The notes under the pieces are model-generated. The model saw only the letters and a program-made list of their open reading frames with translations, ran no database searches and had not been told where the DNA came from. Source: Amycolatopsis sp. CA-128772 (GTDB lineage Bacteria; Actinomycetota; Actinomycetes; Mycobacteriales; Pseudonocardiaceae). From it: DNA of 64,000 nt. The position numbers were made by a program, and so were the translations under genes. The stretch spans positions 81,439 to 145,438 of the forward strand of contig NZ_PPHG01000009.1 of assembly GCF_002904295.1 (NCBI RefSeq), given 5' to 3'. Below, one piece after another: positions 53,363 through 63,149 of this stretch. Numbering within the stretch: position 1 is the first letter of the stretch; each line of letters starts with the position of its first letter.

Positions 53363-54698
53363 GTTCGACGCTCCTGTCGCGTTCGTCGGGGTGGGGCAGG
53401 CGCGTGCGGCGGCGCGTCCGGTCGACGGGGTCCGTCATGGCTTCGGCGTCGGCCGGGTGCACGACCACGGAGGTGATCCGCATCCGGCCGCGCCGGTCCT
53501 TGCCCCCTTCGGCGAACAGCCGAAGGCCGGCGACCTCGGCTTCGGCCCCCGGCAGCGGGACCCTACCCAGTCGTTCCGCGAGCAGCCCGCCCACCGTCTC
53601 CACGTCGTGGTCTTCGAGGTCGATGCCGAACAGTTCGCCCAGGTCGTCGACGGTCATCCGGGACGAGACGCGGACAGCGCCGCCGTCGAGCTCCTCGACC
53701 TCGGGGCGTTCGTCGGCGTCGGACTCGTCGGTGATTTCGCCGACGATCTCCTCGAGGACGTCTTCGATGGTGAGCAGGCCCGCGGTGCCGCCGTACTCGT
53801 CGACGGCGATCGCCATGTGGTTGTGCGAGCGCTGCATCTCCTTGAGCAGTTCGTCCAGGCGTTTCGAGTCGGGGACGAAGGACGCCGGGTTCATCACCGA
53901 GTCAACGACCGTGCTCGGCCCGCCGGGGTCGAGGTAGCCGGTCATCAGGTCCTTGATGTTGACGACGCCGACGATGTCGTCGACGGACTCGTCGATCACC
54001 GGCAGCCGGGTGAACCCGGTGCGCAGGGCGAGGGCGAGGGCCTGCCGGACGGTCTTGGTGCGCTCGATCCAGACGATCTCGGTGCGCGGCACCATGACCT
54101 CGCGCGCGACGGTGTCACCGAGCTCGAACACCGAGTGGATCATCTCGCGCTCGGAGTCCTCGACGACGCCGCGTTCCTGGGCCAGGTCGACCAGCTCGCG
54201 CAGCTCGACCTCGGAGGTGAAGGGGCCTTCGCGGAAGCCCTGGCCGGGGGTGATGGCGTTACCGATGAGGATGAGCAGGCGCGACAGCGGGCCGAGGACC
54301 GAGCCGAGGACGCGGACGGGCCCGGCGACGTACCGGCCGATGCGGTAGGGGTGCTGCCGGCCGAGGGTGCGCGGGCCGACGCCGATCAGGACGTAGCTGA
54401 CCACGACCATCACGACGGCGGTGACCAGCACGGCGAGGCCGAGCGGCGCCAGGCGGGTGCCGACGAACACGGTGACCAGGACGGTCGCGGTGAGCTCGCA
54501 GCCGAGGCGCAGCAGGAGGAGCAGGTTGATGTGCCGGCGACGTTCGGCGACGACGGCGGCGAGGTGGCGGGCGCCGGGCAGCCCGAGCCGGGCGAGGCCG
54601 TCGGCCCGGGCCTGCGAAACGGTGCTGATCGCCGCGTCGGCCGCCGCGAACACGCCGGCCAGGAGGACGAGCGCGATCGCGAAGAAGAGCTGTTCCAT
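53355..54698 (-). CDS. HlyC/CorC-family transporter (CNNM and CBS domains)
   Basis: A 447-residue membrane protein. The DUF21/CNNM domain with three to four helices spans about 1-140. Paired CBS domains span about 190-320 (VMVPRTEIVWIERTKTVRQAL and SHNHMAIAVDEYGGTAGLLTIEDVLEEIVGEI). A C-terminal CorC/HlyC transporter-associated domain follows (SRMTVDDLGELFGIDL). Such proteins are linked to magnesium or cobalt efflux and antibiotic tolerance. It corresponds to M. tuberculosis Rv2366c. Confidence 0.94.
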   Translation of the reverse strand: MEQLFFAIALVLLAGVFAAADAAISTVSQARADGLARLGLPGARHLAAVVAERRRHINLLLLLRLGCELTATVLVTVFVGTRLAPLGLAVLVTAVVMVVVSYVLIGVGPRTLGRQHPYRIGRYVAGPVRVLGSVLGPLSRLLILIGNAITPGQGFREGPFTSEVELRELVDLAQERGVVEDSEREMIHSVFELGDTVAREVMVPRTEIVWIERTKTVRQALALALRTGFTRLPVIDESVDDIVGVVNIKDLMTGYLDPGGPSTVVDSVMNPASFVPDSKRLDELLKEMQRSHNHMAIAVDEYGGTAGLLTIEDVLEEIVGEITDESDADERPEVEELDGGAVRVSSRMTVDDLGELFGIDLEDHDVETVGGLLAERLGRVPLPGAEAEVAGLRLFAEGGKDRRGRMRITSVVVHPADAEAMTDPVDRTRRRTRLPHPDERDRSVEHA

Positions 54699-54734
54699 GG
54701 CTGACGCCTAGGGCGCTTCCGAGGTCTGGCCGCA

Positions 54735-54821
54735 AGCGCCCCAATGTGGCGTTCGGTGCGTCAGACGCACCGAACGCCACATTGGGTGCGTCTGACGCAA
54801 CCAACGCCACATTGGGGCGTT
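54735..54821. repeat. Intergenic nested palindrome, copy 2 (likely ybeY terminator)
   Basis: The left part repeats AGCGCCCCAATGTGGCGTT exactly as at 39810. An almost perfect palindrome with 23-bp arms around one base spans 54740-54786. A third partial copy (AACGCCACATTGGGGCG at 54803-54819) closes an outer hairpin. It occupies the 155-nt gap between ybeY and the CorC-type gene. Confidence 0.85.
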
Positions 54822-54853
54822 CGGGGCGGGGCCGGGAGCGGGGACGCGCGACA

Positions 54854-55419
54854 CTAGGGCGTTTCCCCGGCCGGTGGTTCGGCGGCGGCCGCCGGGGATT
54901 CGAGCCCGGCGATGCCGAGGACGCGGTCGTCGGTGCTGCGCTGGGCGTCGCGCTTGTCCAGGGCGGCGACGGCGTCCTGGTACTCGCCGAGGATGCGCTT
55001 CTGGAGCGCGAACATCTCGCGTTCCTCGGCGGGTTCGGCGTGGTCGTAGCCGAGGAGGTGGAGGACGCCGTGCACGGTGAGCAGGTGCAGCTCGTCGATC
55101 AGGGCGTGGCCCGCGGTCTTGGCCTGGTCCTTGGCGAACGCCGGGCAGAGCACGATGTCCCCGAGCAGCGCCGGTGACGCGTCGGGCGCGTCCGGGCGGC
55201 GGGAGGAGTCGAGCTCGTCCATCGGGAAGGCCATCACGTCGGTGGGTCCCGGGAGGTCCATCCAGCGTTCGTGCAGGTCTTCCATGACTTCGAGGGTGAC
55301 GAGCAGGATGGACAGCTCGGCGAGCGGGCTGACCTCCATCTTGTCGAGGGCGTAGCGGGCGGCGGAGACGATGGACGTCTCGTCGACGTTGACGCCGGAC
55401 TCGTTGGCGATTTCGATGC

Positions 55420-55423
<4 letters not shown>
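54854..55423 (-). CDS. ybeY: rRNA maturation endoribonuclease YbeY
   Basis: A 189-residue metalloprotein from a TTG (55423) overlapping the phoH stop (TTGA). The zinc-binding motif is [16 protein letters not shown], the family's H-x3-H-x5-H pattern. Upstream [11 protein letters not shown] is also conserved. It acts in 16S rRNA 3' processing and ribosome quality control. The C-terminal 30 residues ([15 protein letters not shown]) are an extension. It is part of the phoH-ybeY-corC operon. Confidence 0.94.
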
Positions 55424-56487
<1,064 letters not shown>

Positions 56488-56573
56488 GTGGCCTCAGGCC
56501 TGCTTTCTCGGTGAGGGAGAACGGACCCCACCGATGCTACTGGCACCCGCCGACAGGACGCAGGCCGGTTTCC

Positions 56574-56936
56574 CTAGTCCTCGTCGGGAGCCCCGAACAA
56601 CCCGAGCGGTTCGCCGCCGAGCACGTGGGCGTGCACGTGGAAGACGGTCTGCCCGGCGTCGGAGTCGGTGTTGAAGACGACCCGGTACCCGCTCTCGAGG
56701 ATCCCCTCACTCTCGGCAACCTTCCGGGCGGCAAGGGCAACATCGGCCAGCAACCCGGGATCCCCGGCGGCGAGCTCCCCCAGGTTCCGGTACCGCTTCC
56801 GCGGCACGACGAGCACGTGAACCCGCGCCTGCGGCCGGATGTCCCGGAAGGCAAAGGTGGTCTCGTCCTGGTAGACGACATCGGCCGGAATTTCCCCGGC
56901 AATGACCCGTTCGAAGAGAGTCTCGTCCTCACTCAT
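56574..56936 (-). CDS. HIT-family nucleotide-binding protein
   Basis: A 120-residue Hint-type histidine-triad hydrolase. The catalytic motif is VFHVHAHVLGGEPLG, with the nucleophilic middle His. Other conserved parts are FERVIAGEIPADVVYQDE and RDIRPQARVHVLVVPRKRY. It likely hydrolyses aminoacyl- or phosphoramidate-linked AMP. It precedes phoH by 86 nt on the same strand and may be co-transcribed. Confidence 0.93.
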   Translation of the reverse strand: MSEDETLFERVIAGEIPADVVYQDETTFAFRDIRPQARVHVLVVPRKRYRNLGELAAGDPGLLADVALAARKVAESEGILESGYRVVFNTDSDAGQTVFHVHAHVLGGEPLGLFGAPDED

Positions 56937-57383
56937 GCGAGGACCCTACCGACCCGGACCACCCGGCCCCACGCCACACGCCCCCGGGGCCCGGGCCCCG
57001 ACCCCTCCAGCGAGAAGGCCGAAGGCCACCGAGCCCGCAACACGCCGCACACACCAGACACCAAGCAAAACCCGCGGGGGTCCGGGGCTCGCCCCGGCTG
57101 GGGGTCTGGGGGTTTGACCCCCAGAAAACACAACGAACGCAAAGCGGCATCTGAACCGAGCGAAGCGAGGGAGAAGATGCCGCGGCGCGGTAGACCCTGG
57201 GGGTCGATCTACCGCAACCGCGGCGGCCGCCGGACCGAGGGGGGAGGTGCCCGGCGGGGTCCGTGTTCTTCCCAGTGGCGCACCCGAAACAGTGTGTGGT
57301 GCGTTAGTAAACGAGAGTAACGGGTCGGAGTGTGATCGCGCCATAACTCGGCGCAAAATGTCGCCGGTTTTTTAGGTGATCTT
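56937..57383. other. 447-nt intergenic stretch with hairpins
   Basis: No convincing gene is found between the HIT gene and rsmE. The stretch holds GC-rich inverted repeats: CTGGGGGT/ACCCCCAG at 57106-57124, and a larger one at 57178-57222. It should also contain the HIT promoter. Just downstream of rsmE there is an AT-rich spot (CGGTTTTTTAGGTGATC, 57365-57381). Confidence 0.5.
57178..57222 (-). terminator. GC-rich hairpin downstream of rsmE
   Basis: The stem GCGGTAGA (57187-57194) pairs with TCTACCGC (57208-57215), with inner CCC/GGG pairing and flanking CCGCGG copies on both sides. It lies about 165 nt beyond the rsmE stop. With no U-tract and some distance from the stop, the terminator role is tentative. 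Confidence 0.4.
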
Positions 57384-58136
57384 TCAGCTCCACCGCGTGC
57401 TGAGGGCCCCTAGTGCGCCCAACGCGACGGCTGCGGCCGTCGAGGTGCGGAGAACCGTCGTCCCGAGCCGGACAGCCCGCGCTCCCGCGTCTCGGAGGGT
57501 GCTCAGTTCCTCGTCGGTGACGCCGCCTTCGGGGCCCACGACCAGCAGGATGTCGCCGGTATCGGGCAGGGGCAGGTCCGTCAGCCGGTCGGGGACGTCG
57601 GACTCCAGCACGATCGCCAGTGACATCGTGGCCACCAGCCCGGCCAGCTCGCGCGTAGTCACCGGTTCGGTGACGTCGGGGACGTGGGCCCGCCGGGCCT
57701 GCTTGGCCGCGGCGCGGGCGGTGGCGCGCCAGCGGGCGAGCGCCTTGTCGCCGCGGCCGCCGTCTTCCCACTTGGCGACGCTGCGGGCCGCCCGCCACGG
57801 GACGATCGCGTCGGCCCCGGCCTCCGTGGCGAGTTCCACGGCCAGTTCCCCGCGGTCGCCCTTCGCCAGGGCCTGTGCGACCAGGATCCGCAGCGCCGGT
57901 GGCTCCTCGGTCCAGGACGACTCGACCGTCAGGGTCAGCAGCGGGTCCCGTCCGGCCTGGACGGCGTCGACGACGCACCGGGCCATCGCGCCGGCGCCGT
58001 CGGTCAGGACCAGCCGCTCGCCGGCGCGCAGGCGGCGGACGGTGGCCGCGTGCCGGGCTTCCTCGCCGTCGAGGACCGCGTGGCCCGACGACGGCACCGA
58101 CGCGGCGAGGAAGACCGGGAGGGTCGTGCCGGGCAC
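57384..58136 (-). CDS. rsmE: 16S rRNA (uracil(1498)-N3)-methyltransferase
   Basis: A 250-residue SPOUT-class methyltransferase starting at GTG 58136, two bases after the dnaJ stop. The N-terminal PUA-like domain (GHAVLDGEEARHAATVRRLRAGERL) is followed by the knotted SPOUT domain with LVVGPEGGVTDEEL and LRTSTAAAVALGAL, which binds SAM. It methylates U1498 in the decoding region of 16S rRNA. The order hrcA-dnaJ-rsmE matches M. tuberculosis Rv2374c-Rv2372c. Confidence 0.95.
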   Translation of the reverse strand: MPGTTLPVFLAASVPSSGHAVLDGEEARHAATVRRLRAGERLVLTDGAGAMARCVVDAVQAGRDPLLTLTVESSWTEEPPALRILVAQALAKGDRGELAVELATEAGADAIVPWRAARSVAKWEDGGRGDKALARWRATARAAAKQARRAHVPDVTEPVTTRELAGLVATMSLAIVLESDVPDRLTDLPLPDTGDILLVVGPEGGVTDEELSTLRDAGARAVRLGTTVLRTSTAAAVALGALGALSTRWS

Positions 58137-58138
58137 GG

Positions 58139-59305
58139 TCAGCGGTGGTTCTTGGCGCGGAGCTTGGAGAACAGCCCGCCGTGCTTGGTGCCGTTGGACG
58201 CCAGCGTCGGGACCTCTTCGCCGCGCTGCTGCGCGAGCTCGACGAGCAGTTCCCGCTGGGCGTCGTCGAGCTTGGTCGGGACCACGACGTCGATGTGGAC
58301 GTGCAGGTCGCCGCGGCCGTCGACGCGGCCGGACGACCGCAGCCGCGGCATGCCCTTGCCGGTCAGGACGAGCTCGGCGTTGGGCTGGGTGCCCGCCTCG
58401 ATGCCGAGGTCGTAGTCGCCGTCGACGAGCGTGGAGATCGGCACCGTGGCGCCGAGCGCGGCCGTCGTCATCGGGATCCGGAAGTTGCAGTGCAGGTCGT
58501 GGCCCTGCCGGACGAACACCTCGTGCGGCGTCTCGTCGATCTCGACGTACAGGTCGCCGGCCGGGCCGCCGCCCGGGCCGACCTCGCCCTGGCCGGACAG
58601 CCGGATGCGCATGCCGTCGCCGACGCCCGGCGGGATCTTCGCCGTGACGTTGCGGCGGGCGCGGATGCGGCCGTCGCCGCCGCACTGGCGGCAGGGGTCG
58701 GGGATGACCTCGCCGAAGCCGCGGCAGACCGGGCAGGGGCGGGCGGTGACGACCTGGCCGAGGAACGACCGCTGGACGGACTGGACCTCGCCGGCGCCGC
58801 CGCAGGTGTCGCACGTCTTGACCGAGGTGCCCTCGCTGGTGCCCGCGCCGCGGCAGAGGTCGCAGACGATCGCGGTGTCGACCGCGATCTCCTTGTCGAC
58901 GCCGGTCGCGCACTCCTCGAGGGTGAGGCCGAGCCGGATCAGCGCGTCGGAGCCGGGCTGGACGCGGCTGCGCGGGCCGCGCCCGCGTCCGCCGCCACCG
59001 CCGGCCGCGCCGAAGAAGGCGTCCATGATGTCGCCGAGGCCGCCGAAGCCGGCGAACGGGTCGCCGCCACCGCCGCCGCGCGCGCCGCCGTCCATCGGGT
59101 CGCCGCCCAGGTCGACGATCTTGCGCTTCTGCGGGTCGGACAGCACCTCGTAGGCCGTCGTGACCTCGCCGAACTTGTGCTGCGCGTCTTCCGACGGGTT
59201 GACGTCGGGGTGCAGCTCCCGGGCCAGCTTCCGGTACGCGCGCTTGATCTCCTGATCGCTCGCGTTCTTGGCCACCCCGAGGATGCCGTAGTAGTCCCTC
59301 GCCAC
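58139..59305 (-). CDS. dnaJ: Chaperone protein DnaJ (DnaJ2)
   Basis: A 388-residue type I Hsp40 from GTG 59305. The J domain (residues 1-70) has the DnaK-stimulating HPD motif. A Gly/Phe-rich region ([13 protein letters not shown]) follows. The zinc region has four repeats: [24 protein letters not shown] and CRQCGGDG. The C-terminal substrate-binding domains complete the protein. It is co-transcribed after hrcA, so likely heat-regulated by it. Confidence 0.96.
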   Translation of the reverse strand: MARDYYGILGVAKNASDQEIKRAYRKLARELHPDVNPSEDAQHKFGEVTTAYEVLSDPQKRKIVDLGGDPMDGGARGGGGGDPFAGFGGLGDIMDAFFGAAGGGGGRGRGPRSRVQPGSDALIRLGLTLEECATGVDKEIAVDTAIVCDLCRGAGTSEGTSVKTCDTCGGAGEVQSVQRSFLGQVVTARPCPVCRGFGEVIPDPCRQCGGDGRIRARRNVTAKIPPGVGDGMRIRLSGQGEVGPGGGPAGDLYVEIDETPHEVFVRQGHDLHCNFRIPMTTAALGATVPISTLVDGDYDLGIEAGTQPNAELVLTGKGMPRLRSSGRVDGRGDLHVHIDVVVPTKLDDAQRELLVELAQQRGEEVPTLASNGTKHGGLFSKLRAKNHR

Positions 59306-59336
59306 CGTCTCTGCTTCTCCTTCTGCTCTGCCCGGC

Positions 59337-60362
59337 TCAGCGGCCGGCCAGGATCTGCCCCACGTAGTTGGCGACCGCGCGCACCGCGGCGATCGTGCCG
59401 GGGTAGTCCATCCGGGTCGGGCCGACCACCCCCATGCCGCCGAGCACCAGGTCGTCGCGGCCGTAGCCGATCGAGACGACCGAGGTGCTGCGCATCTGCT
59501 CGTCCTCATTTTCCTCACCGATGCGGACCGTGATCGCACCGGGGTTGCGCGCGGCGGCCAGCAGCTTGAGCACGACGACCTGTTCCTCGAGCGCTTCGAG
59601 GACCTGGCGCAGCGAGCCGGGGAAGTCCGCGACGTTGCGGGTGAGGTTCGCGGTGCCGCCGAGCACCAGGCGCTCTTCCGGGTGTTCGGCCAGCGACTCG
59701 ACCAGCACGGTGGTGATCCGGATGAGCGCGTCCCGCAGCCCGCCGGGCGACTTGTCGGGCAGTTCGGCGACGCGCGCCGCGGCGTCGTTCAGCCGTCGTC
59801 CGGACATGGCGTCGTTGAGCACGGTGCGCAGCCGGGCGACGTCCTCTTCGGTGACGACGTCGCCGAGGTCGACCGTGCGCTGGTCGACCCGCCCGTTGTC
59901 GGCGATCAGCACCAGCATCAGCCGCGCCGGGGTGAGCGGCACCACTTCGAGGTGGCGCACCTTGGCGTTGGTCAGCATCGGGTACTGGACGACGGCGACC
60001 TGCCGGGTCAGCTGCGCGAGCAGCCGGACCGAGCGCTTGAGGACGTCGTCGAGGTCGGTGCCGCTGTCGAGGAAGGTGGTGATGGCGCGGCGCTCGGCGG
60101 CGCTCAGCGGCTTGATCTCCGAGAGCCGGTCGACGAAGAGGCGGTACCCCTTGTCGGTCGGGACGCGGCCGGCGCTGGTGTGCGGCTGCGTGATGTAGCC
60201 CTCTTCTTCGAGCGTCGCCATGTCGTTGCGCACGGTGGCGCTCGACACACCCAGGTTGTGCCGCTCCACGATCGCCTTGGACCCGACGGGTTCCTGGTTG
60301 GACACGTAGTCGGCCACGATCGCGCGCAGCACGTCGAAGCGGCGCTCCTCCGCGTTGGCCAC
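59337..60362 (-). CDS. hrcA: Heat-inducible transcription repressor HrcA
   Basis: A 341-residue repressor of heat-shock genes. The N-terminal winged helix is [41 protein letters not shown]. The GAF-like and dimerisation regions follow, ending in [36 protein letters not shown]. It normally binds CIRCE elements. I do not see a TTAGCACTC-N9-GAGTGCTAA element in the 211 nt upstream, so its operator is elsewhere or its autoregulation differs. Confidence 0.96.
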   Translation of the reverse strand: MANAEERRFDVLRAIVADYVSNQEPVGSKAIVERHNLGVSSATVRNDMATLEEEGYITQPHTSAGRVPTDKGYRLFVDRLSEIKPLSAAERRAITTFLDSGTDLDDVLKRSVRLLAQLTRQVAVVQYPMLTNAKVRHLEVVPLTPARLMLVLIADNGRVDQRTVDLGDVVTEEDVARLRTVLNDAMSGRRLNDAAARVAELPDKSPGGLRDALIRITTVLVESLAEHPEERLVLGGTANLTRNVADFPGSLRQVLEALEEQVVVLKLLAAARNPGAITVRIGEENEDEQMRSTSVVSIGYGRDDLVLGGMGVVGPTRMDYPGTIAAVRAVANYVGQILAGR

Positions 60363-60573
60363 CGGTTCCTCACCTACCTCGCTCGCTGCTCCGATCCGAG
60401 TTTACGGAAGCCTGAGCCGGTCGCGCTCAACACGGGCCGCCCGCGTGCGGTAAAGAGCACGCAAACGGACTCCCGTGCATTCTTCCACCACGGCTTTTCC
60501 GGCTTGAACCGGGAACCGGAAAGCGGTTTGCTCCCTCTGAGCCAGGTCCCTTTCCCCGGCTTCCGAGGGCGCC

Positions 60574-60984
60574 GTGAACAGTTTTGATCCGGCTTCGGCC
60601 GGTATGCCCGAAATCGCCCGGCGCGCGGCCGAGGCGAAGGCGCGGCTCGAGCGCGTCTCGGCGACCGCCACGAGCGCCGACGGGGCCGTCACGGTCACCG
60701 TCAACACCGCCGGTGCGCTGCAGGAACTCGCCTTCGGCCCGAGCGCGGACGAGCAGCCGCGGACCCGGCTGGCCCAGGCCGTCCTGGCCGCCGCCCGCCG
60801 GGCGCAAATCGACGCGGCGCAGCAGCTGACCGGCATCATGGCGCCGGTGATCGGCGAACGCAGCGAAGCGATGGAATTCCTCAAGGAACAAATTCCGGCG
60901 CCCGAAGCACCGGCGGAAGAACCGCGCCGGAAACCGCCGTCCGACGACGACTTCGACACTTCGATCCTGCGCCGGGGGCACTGA
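60574..60984 (+). CDS. YbaB/EbfC-like protein paired with a type VII-like substrate gene
   Basis: A 136-residue protein from GTG 60574. A YbaB/EbfC-like core (ARLERVSATATSADGAVTVTVNTAGALQELAF, then LAQAVLAAARRAQIDAAQQLTGIM) is followed by a charged Pro/Glu tail (APEAPAEEPRRKPPSDDD). Actinobacteria carry many such YbaB-like genes directly upstream of EspC/WXG100-like or polymorphic-toxin genes, where they may act as chaperone or regulator. Its stop overlaps the next ATG by one base. It is distinct from the housekeeping recR-linked ybaB. Confidence 0.82.
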   Translation: MNSFDPASAGMPEIARRAAEAKARLERVSATATSADGAVTVTVNTAGALQELAFGPSADEQPRTRLAQAVLAAARRAQIDAAQQLTGIMAPVIGERSEAMEFLKEQIPAPEAPAEEPRRKPPSDDDFDTSILRRGH

Positions 60985-62157
60985 TGGCGATGAAGGTCGA
61001 CTTCGCCGTCCTCGGCGGCCACGAGGACGAGGTCCGCGAGATCGCCGCCGAGGTGCAGGAGGCGCTCGACGCCGCGGACACCGCCCAGGCCCTCGACTTC
61101 GACGCCTCCGGGCTGGTCGGGCAGGTCTTCGCGCTGCCGATCCAGGCGTGGCTGAGCACGGCCGGCGGCTTCCTCGCCGCGGCGGTCGCGGCCGGCCACG
61201 AGGCCGCGGACCGGGTGAAGACCGCGCACACGACGTTCAGCGAGCACGAACACCGGACGAAGTGCCTGCTCGAAGGCATCGGCAAGGCTGCCGGCGTGAG
61301 GGAGCACTCCCTGGTCGCCACGGCCGAGGCCCCCGGCGGCTTCTGGAGCGGGATGGGCGACGGCTCGAAGGGCGAGCTCGGCAACCTGGGCGCGCAGACC
61401 GGCGGCGCGGGCAGCTTCAACGACGCGGCGGCCACGCTCACCGACGCCCGCACCGGCGACTGGGGCAACCTCGCGATGGACACCGGCGCGGCGCTGGTCG
61501 GCACCGAGCGCGGGCTGATCCGCGACCTGATCTCGTCGTTCGTCGGCGAGCTGATCGTCAAGGCCCTGGCCGCGCCGGCGGCCTCGTGGTGCACGTTCGG
61601 CGGGACGATCGCGGCGTTCATCGCGGACACGGTCGTCGAAGGAGGCGTGCTGGCGGAGAAGATCAGCACGCGCATCGCGAAGGTCGTCGAGAAGCTGGAG
61701 GGCCTGGCGAAGGGCGCGGGCCGGTCGAAGGCGGCCCTCGAAGGGGCGGCGAACGCGCTGAAGAAGGCGGCAAGGGGGCGAAGTCCGCCGAGGAGACGGC
61801 GAAGGGCTGGAGCGACGCGGCCAAGGAGCGCGTCCCGGGGCCGCGAGAAGCTCCTGGCGATCAGCGGCTGGTTCGCGTTCGTCTGCGGGCGCCGGCTCAC
61901 CGACGCCTTCGGCGGCCGCTGGTCACGGTCACCGGCTGGACGCACGACTTCGGCACGGCTCGCCTCACCGACGAGTACCCGATCGGCCTGCACCGCAGCC
62001 CGGGGGCTTCAAGAGCCTCGAGTCGTCCAGCCTCCGCGCGGGCGGCCGGACCTGCCCGCTGGAGCGCAAGCTCCGCGAGCGGATCCGGCCGGACCGGGCC
62101 AACACGGTCCTGATCGCACCGCTGTCCCGGCCGCTGATCAACGTGCTCCCGGCTTAG
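60984..62157 (+). pseudogene. EspC/type VII secretion-like protein broken by frameshifts
   Basis: From ATG 60984 a good frame runs about 265 codons: an EspC/DUF2580-like helical start (MKVDFAVLGGHEDEVREIAAEV, HEAADRVKTAHTTFSEHEH) and an Ala/Gly-rich middle. At about 61772 (AAGGGGG) coding jumps to another frame (KGAKSAEETAKGWSDAAKERVPGP). It then apparently jumps back (REKLLAISGWFAFVCG) near 61845, again (VTVTGWTHDFGTARLTDEYP) near 61920, and finally to a third frame after CCCGGGGG at 62007. That last frame (FKSLESSSLRAGGRTCPLER) ends at TAG 62155-62157. Decay or sequencing errors could explain this. Confidence 0.65.
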
Positions 62158-63005
62158 ACGGCCTGGCCGAGGGCGTCGAACTCGGCGTCGGTCAGCTCGA
62201 TGTCCGCGGCGGCGACGTTGTCCTCGAGGTGCGCGACCGACGACGTGCCCGGGATCGGCAGCACGACCGGCGACCGCTTGAGCAGCCACGCCAGCGCGAG
62301 CTGCGACGGCGTCGCGTCGTGCTCCTTCGCGAGCGCGGTCAGCGGGCTGTCCGGCCCTGCGAGGGCGCCGGTGGCCAGCGGGAACCACGGGATGAAGGCG
62401 ATGCCGTGCTCGGTGGCGTGCTCCAGCAGCGGTTCGGCGTCGCGCTTGGCCAGGTTGAACAGGTTCTGCACGGAGGCGATCTCGGCGGTCTTCTGCGCCT
62501 CGGCGAGGTCGCCGACGCCGACCTCGGACAGGCCGATGTGCCGGATCTTGCCCTCGTCCTGCAGCTTCTTGAGCTCCCCGACCTGCTCGGCCACCGGAAC
62601 CTGCGGGTCGATCCGGTGCAGCTGCAGCAGGTCGATCCGCTCGACGCCGAGGTGCCGCAGGCTCAGCTCGACCTGCTGGCGCAGGTACTCGGGCCGGCCG
62701 ACCGGGATCCACTGGTCCGGCCCCTGCCGGGTGAAGCCGGCCTTGGTCGCGATGACCAGGTCGTCGGCGTAGGGGTGCAGGGCCTTCTTGATCAGCAGGT
62801 CGGCGACGAACGGGCCGTAGGCATCGGCGGTGTCGATCAGGGTGACGCCCAGCTCGACGGCGCGCCGCAGCACGCGGACGGCCTCGTCCGGGTCCTTCGG
62901 GTCGCCCCACACCCCGGGCCCGGTCAGCTGCATGGCTCCGTACCCGAGGCGGGTGACCGGCAGGTCGCCGCCGATGGTGAAGGTGCCGGAGTTCTTCGCG
63001 CTCAT
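62154..63005 (-). CDS. Aldo/keto reductase
   Basis: A 283-residue NADPH-dependent TIM-barrel oxidoreductase starting at ATG 63005 (MSAKNSGTF), although the frame stays open far upstream. The catalytic Asp and Tyr are in LIDTADAYGPFVADLLIKKAL, the Lys in LVIATKAGF, and the His in LLQLHRIDP. The C-terminal NADPH-binding loop includes PIPGTSSVAHLEDNVAA. The substrate is unknown. The gene lies directly downstream of a truncated molybdenum hydroxylase gene and is fused to its reading frame. Confidence 0.92.
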   Translation of the reverse strand: MSAKNSGTFTIGGDLPVTRLGYGAMQLTGPGVWGDPKDPDEAVRVLRRAVELGVTLIDTADAYGPFVADLLIKKALHPYADDLVIATKAGFTRQGPDQWIPVGRPEYLRQQVELSLRHLGVERIDLLQLHRIDPQVPVAEQVGELKKLQDEGKIRHIGLSEVGVGDLAEAQKTAEIASVQNLFNLAKRDAEPLLEHATEHGIAFIPWFPLATGALAGPDSPLTALAKEHDATPSQLALAWLLKRSPVVLPIPGTSSVAHLEDNVAAADIELTDAEFDALGQAV

Positions 63006-63149
63006 GTTCGGTCCCATTCTCGTCCGGGGTGCTCGGAGGGTGAACCCCGCGAGTACCCCGGACGATTCCCGGAAACGCTCAGCGTCACCCTCCTTCGCCG
63101 CACCGGGGGAAGCGGCGGCTGCGCCCGGGCATGCGGGTGCCGGACCTCG

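Noticed and set aside
54740..54810. Small open frame across the palindromic repeat
   Set aside because: The peptide (PNVAFGASDAPNATLG) simply translates the repeat, and the same artefact appears at 39.8 kb.
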